The notes beneath the pieces are model-generated. The model searched no databases. It saw nothing but the letters and a program-made list of their open reading frames with translations, and was not told the DNA's origin. Source: an uncultured Pelagibacteraceae bacterium (GTDB lineage Bacteria > Pseudomonadota > Alphaproteobacteria > Pelagibacterales > Pelagibacteraceae). From it: a stretch of 45,810 nt of DNA. A program made the position numbers and the translations under genes. The DNA lies in contig CACDUS010000011.1 of assembly GCA_902555945.1 (NCBI GenBank), forward strand, positions 1 through 45,810. Reading direction: 5' to 3'. This document shows, piece by piece, positions 43,843 through 45,810 of this stretch (its first letter is position 1; every line of letters starts with the position of its first letter).

Positions 43843-45656
43843 TGATTAAAGGTAATTTTATAGACAATCTGCCTAAAGTTTATGGAATCTATACTGGAGG
43901 ATTTATAGGTTTCATAATCATTATGGCAATTGCAGAGCAGATGGGTATGACGGCTAAAGCAATTGGTATTGCTTTCGTAGCGTTCACAGTAGCCATCTAC
44001 GCTATAATTGGTTATCTATCACGTACAGCTCAAGCAGACGCTTATTACGTAGCTGGAAGACAAGTACCAACCGTGTTCAATGGAATGGCGACAGCAGCAG
44101 ACTGGATGTCTGGTGCATCGTTTGTTGCAATGGCAGGTGGTATTTACTTCAAAGGCTATGGTTACATGGCACTACTTGTTGGTTGGACTGGTGGATATGT
44201 GTTGGTTGCATCTTTATTAGCACCATACCTAAGAAAATTTGGCTGTTACACAGTTCCAGATTTTATTGGTACAAGATACGGTGGTAATTTAGCTAGATTT
44301 TGCGCAGTTGTAGTTTTAACTGTTGCATCATTTACTTATGTGACTGCACAAATTAACGCGACTGGAACTATTGCATCTGTTGCTTTAGATATTCCATTTC
44401 AATACGCTGTCTATGTTGGATTAGTAAGTATCTTACTATGTTCAATGTTAGGTGGTATGAGAGGAGTAACTTGGACACAAGTTGCACAGTACATCGTGTT
44501 GATTATAGCTTATTTACTTCCAGTATTCTGGATCAGTAACAAAATAGGTGCGGGTTTCTTCCCACACTTTATGTTGGCTGATGAAGTAGCTAGAATTGGT
44601 GAACTAGAACAGCAGTTTGGTTTTGTAGCAAATTCTAAAGAGAATCTTGCAATGGTGCCAAAAGGCTTAGCTGGAATAACTAAAGCTCACTCAGCAGTTA
44701 ATGCTACACCTTGGGCATTTATTTCGTTAGCACTAGCGATGATGATGGGAACAGCTTCATTGCCACACGTGATGATGAGATATTTCACTACTCCAAGTGT
44801 AAAAGCAGCTAGAAAATCTGTAGGTTGGTCAGTATTTTTCATCTTCCTACTTTATTCTTCTGCACCAATGTTAGCGACACTGTCTAAATTAGCATTGATT
44901 GATCCATCACTACCAACTGGTATTATCGGTAAATCGGTGTCTGAAGTTCAAGCAATAGATTGGTATCAAAACTGGAACCAAGCTAATCTGATGTTTATCA
45001 GCGACTTTAACGGAAATGGAACTGTTGAATTAAACGAGTTCTTCATGGGTGGTAAAGCCGTTGTATTAGCAACACCAGAAATAGCTGGATTACCATATGT
45101 AATCTCAGGTCTAGTTGCAGCCGGTGGTATGGCAGCTGCCATGTCAACAGCGGATGGTTTAATTCTAGCAATTGCAAACGCTATATCACATGATGTTTAC
45201 TATAAGATCATTGATCCAAAAGCGGAAACTGCAAAAAGACTAGTTGTTGCAAGGGTACTACTTGTAGTAATTGGTTTTGCTGGAGCAACAATCGCAGCTA
45301 TGGAGATCCAAGGTATCTTAGGTTCAGTTATCTGGGCTTTTGACTTTGCGATGTCTGGTTTATTCTTCCCACTTGTACTAGGTGTATGGTGGAGTAGAGC
45401 TAACAGAGAAGGTGCAATAGCTGGTATGGTTCTAGGATTACTTTCAGGATTAGGTTACCTAATTTGGGTACGTAATGGTGGAAGTGGATTCTTGGGTATC
45501 ACACAGTTAACTTTTGGTATCTTCGGATCAGCTGTTAGTTTAGTTGCTATGGTAGTTGTAAGTTTAGCGACTTCAGCTCCAAATGCTGCTACACAAAGAA
45601 TGGTTGATGAGTGTCGTATACCTTCAGGTAAATCGATACTTGGAAAACAACACTAA
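43842..45656 (+). CDS. Sodium:solute symporter large subunit (ActP/VC_2705-like)
   Basis: 604-residue SSS-family permease of the type paired with DUF4212; ActP-like members carry acetate or other short acids. Seen: YYVAGRQVPTVFNGMATAADWMSGASFVAMAGG, the GGMRGVTWTQVAQYIVL sodium-site region, PHVMMRYFTTPSVKAARKSVGW and MAAAMSTADGLILAIANAISHD. A soluble insert at residues 388-399, DFNGNGTVELNE, is a full EF-hand-type calcium loop. Codons use more C- and G-ending forms than neighbours, consistent with high expression. Location after acsA suggests acetate uptake and activation together (inference). Confidence 0.93.
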   Translation: MIKGNFIDNLPKVYGIYTGGFIGFIIIMAIAEQMGMTAKAIGIAFVAFTVAIYAIIGYLSRTAQADAYYVAGRQVPTVFNGMATAADWMSGASFVAMAGGIYFKGYGYMALLVGWTGGYVLVASLLAPYLRKFGCYTVPDFIGTRYGGNLARFCAVVVLTVASFTYVTAQINATGTIASVALDIPFQYAVYVGLVSILLCSMLGGMRGVTWTQVAQYIVLIIAYLLPVFWISNKIGAGFFPHFMLADEVARIGELEQQFGFVANSKENLAMVPKGLAGITKAHSAVNATPWAFISLALAMMMGTASLPHVMMRYFTTPSVKAARKSVGWSVFFIFLLYSSAPMLATLSKLALIDPSLPTGIIGKSVSEVQAIDWYQNWNQANLMFISDFNGNGTVELNEFFMGGKAVVLATPEIAGLPYVISGLVAAGGMAAAMSTADGLILAIANAISHDVYYKIIDPKAETAKRLVVARVLLVVIGFAGATIAAMEIQGILGSVIWAFDFAMSGLFFPLVLGVWWSRANREGAIAGMVLGLLSGLGYLIWVRNGGSGFLGITQLTFGIFGSAVSLVAMVVVSLATSAPNAATQRMVDECRIPSGKSILGKQH

Positions 45657-45667
45657 ATAATCTTATT

Positions 45668-45699
45668 AAGGGGCGATTAATTTCGCCCCTTTTAATTTC
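45668..45699 (+). terminator. Rho-independent terminator after the symporter operon
   Basis: AAGGGGCGA (45668-45676), a six-base loop, TCGCCCCTT (45683-45691) and a T-rich tail form a nine-pair stem starting 11 bases after the symporter stop. One of only two GC-rich intrinsic terminators visible in the window. Confidence 0.9.
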
Positions 45700-45724
45700 T
45701 CAAAATTTCCAATATAAATTTTAA

Positions 45725-45810
45725 ATGTCAGCTAACTTTCATCCTTTAGTTTATATAATCGATTATATTCTTGGAGTAATCATGTGGACCTTAATTGGAA
45801 GAGTGGCGAT
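45725..45810 (+). CDS. Start of a membrane protein, truncated by window edge
   Basis: ATG at 45725 opens a frame of 28 codons to the window end, beginning MSANFHPLVYIIDYILGVIM and continuing WTLIGRVA. The hydrophobic start resembles small YggT-like membrane proteins but is too short to assign. It follows the symporter terminator, so it belongs to a new transcription unit. Confidence 0.6.
   Translation, partial: MSANFHPLVYIIDYILGVIMWTLIGRVA

Noticed and set aside
1..45810. tRNA or rRNA genes, CRISPR arrays, insertion sequences, prophage or integrase attachment sites
   Set aside because: Read for on both strands; no cloverleaf, repeat-spacer pattern, transposase or integrase was recognised.

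Overview
The window is very AT-rich, densely packed, single-copy chromosomal DNA of a streamlined marine alphaproteobacterium. Gene content, gene order (rpsP-ffh, dapF-ftsY, hemC/tsaD, a ccm cluster, DUF2794, EVE, acsA, a DUF4212/SSS symporter), short or negative intergenic spacing and strong A/T codon preference all point to the SAR11 clade (Pelagibacterales). That assignment is from recognition of the proteins and was not tested by a search. No rRNA, tRNA, CRISPR array, insertion sequence or phage was seen, and no gap longer than about 180 bases lacks a gene.

Layout. 1-3548: partial rpsP, ffh with a structured leader, and divergent dapF-ftsY, so both protein parts of the signal recognition pathway sit side by side. 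3541-10571 (minus): a TRAP transporter (dctP, dctQ, dctM), then an amidase, a small membrane protein, a DMT-family transporter, an alpha/beta hydrolase and an exported protein of unknown function. 10691-16561 (minus): an enzyme set for 2-hydroxy and 2-oxo acids, made of two tandem FMN lactate-dehydrogenase-type enzymes, an aminotransferase, a GlcD/D-lactate-dehydrogenase-type FAD enzyme and a D-2-hydroxyacid dehydrogenase. With the TRAP system this looks like a module for taking up and oxidising small carboxylates. 16571-21212 (minus): ccmC-D-E-F-G-H for cytochrome c maturation, ending in a PagL-like lipid A deacylase; the run continues into the hydroxyacid genes with very short gaps.

21391-27157: hspQ, then yciB-DUF2794 facing a Bax-inhibitor-1 family protein, then aldo/keto reductase-ialB-argG, an unknown membrane protein and a PsiE-family protein. 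27164-33590: a light-related block. It holds a photolyase-type FAD domain protein with unusual domain order and, facing it, a cryptochrome/photolyase of the PhrB-like group that lacks most expected iron-sulfur ligands. That gene is coupled to a 42-residue DUF2256 zinc-ribbon protein and a small membrane protein. Divergent from it is an SDR protein lacking the usual catalytic Tyr, followed by a PQQ-type sugar dehydrogenase and a metallo-beta-lactamase-fold hydrolase. 33671-37515 (minus): hemC-hemD-mscS-yggT-folD. 37572-42836 (plus): tsaD, two surface-polysaccharide-type genes where gpsA would be expected, an EVE-domain protein and acetyl-CoA synthetase with a lysine-rich N-terminal tail. 43582-45656: two-part sodium:solute symporter, probably acetate or a similar acid, closed by a clear terminator. 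A partial membrane protein begins at 45725.

The parts most worth a second look are the photolyase/DUF2256/SDR block, the ffh and ccmC leader structures, the palindromes and internal terminator in the TRAP operon, the tail on acetyl-CoA synthetase and the EF-hand-like loop in the symporter. Functions were assigned by reading the sequences, without database searches.
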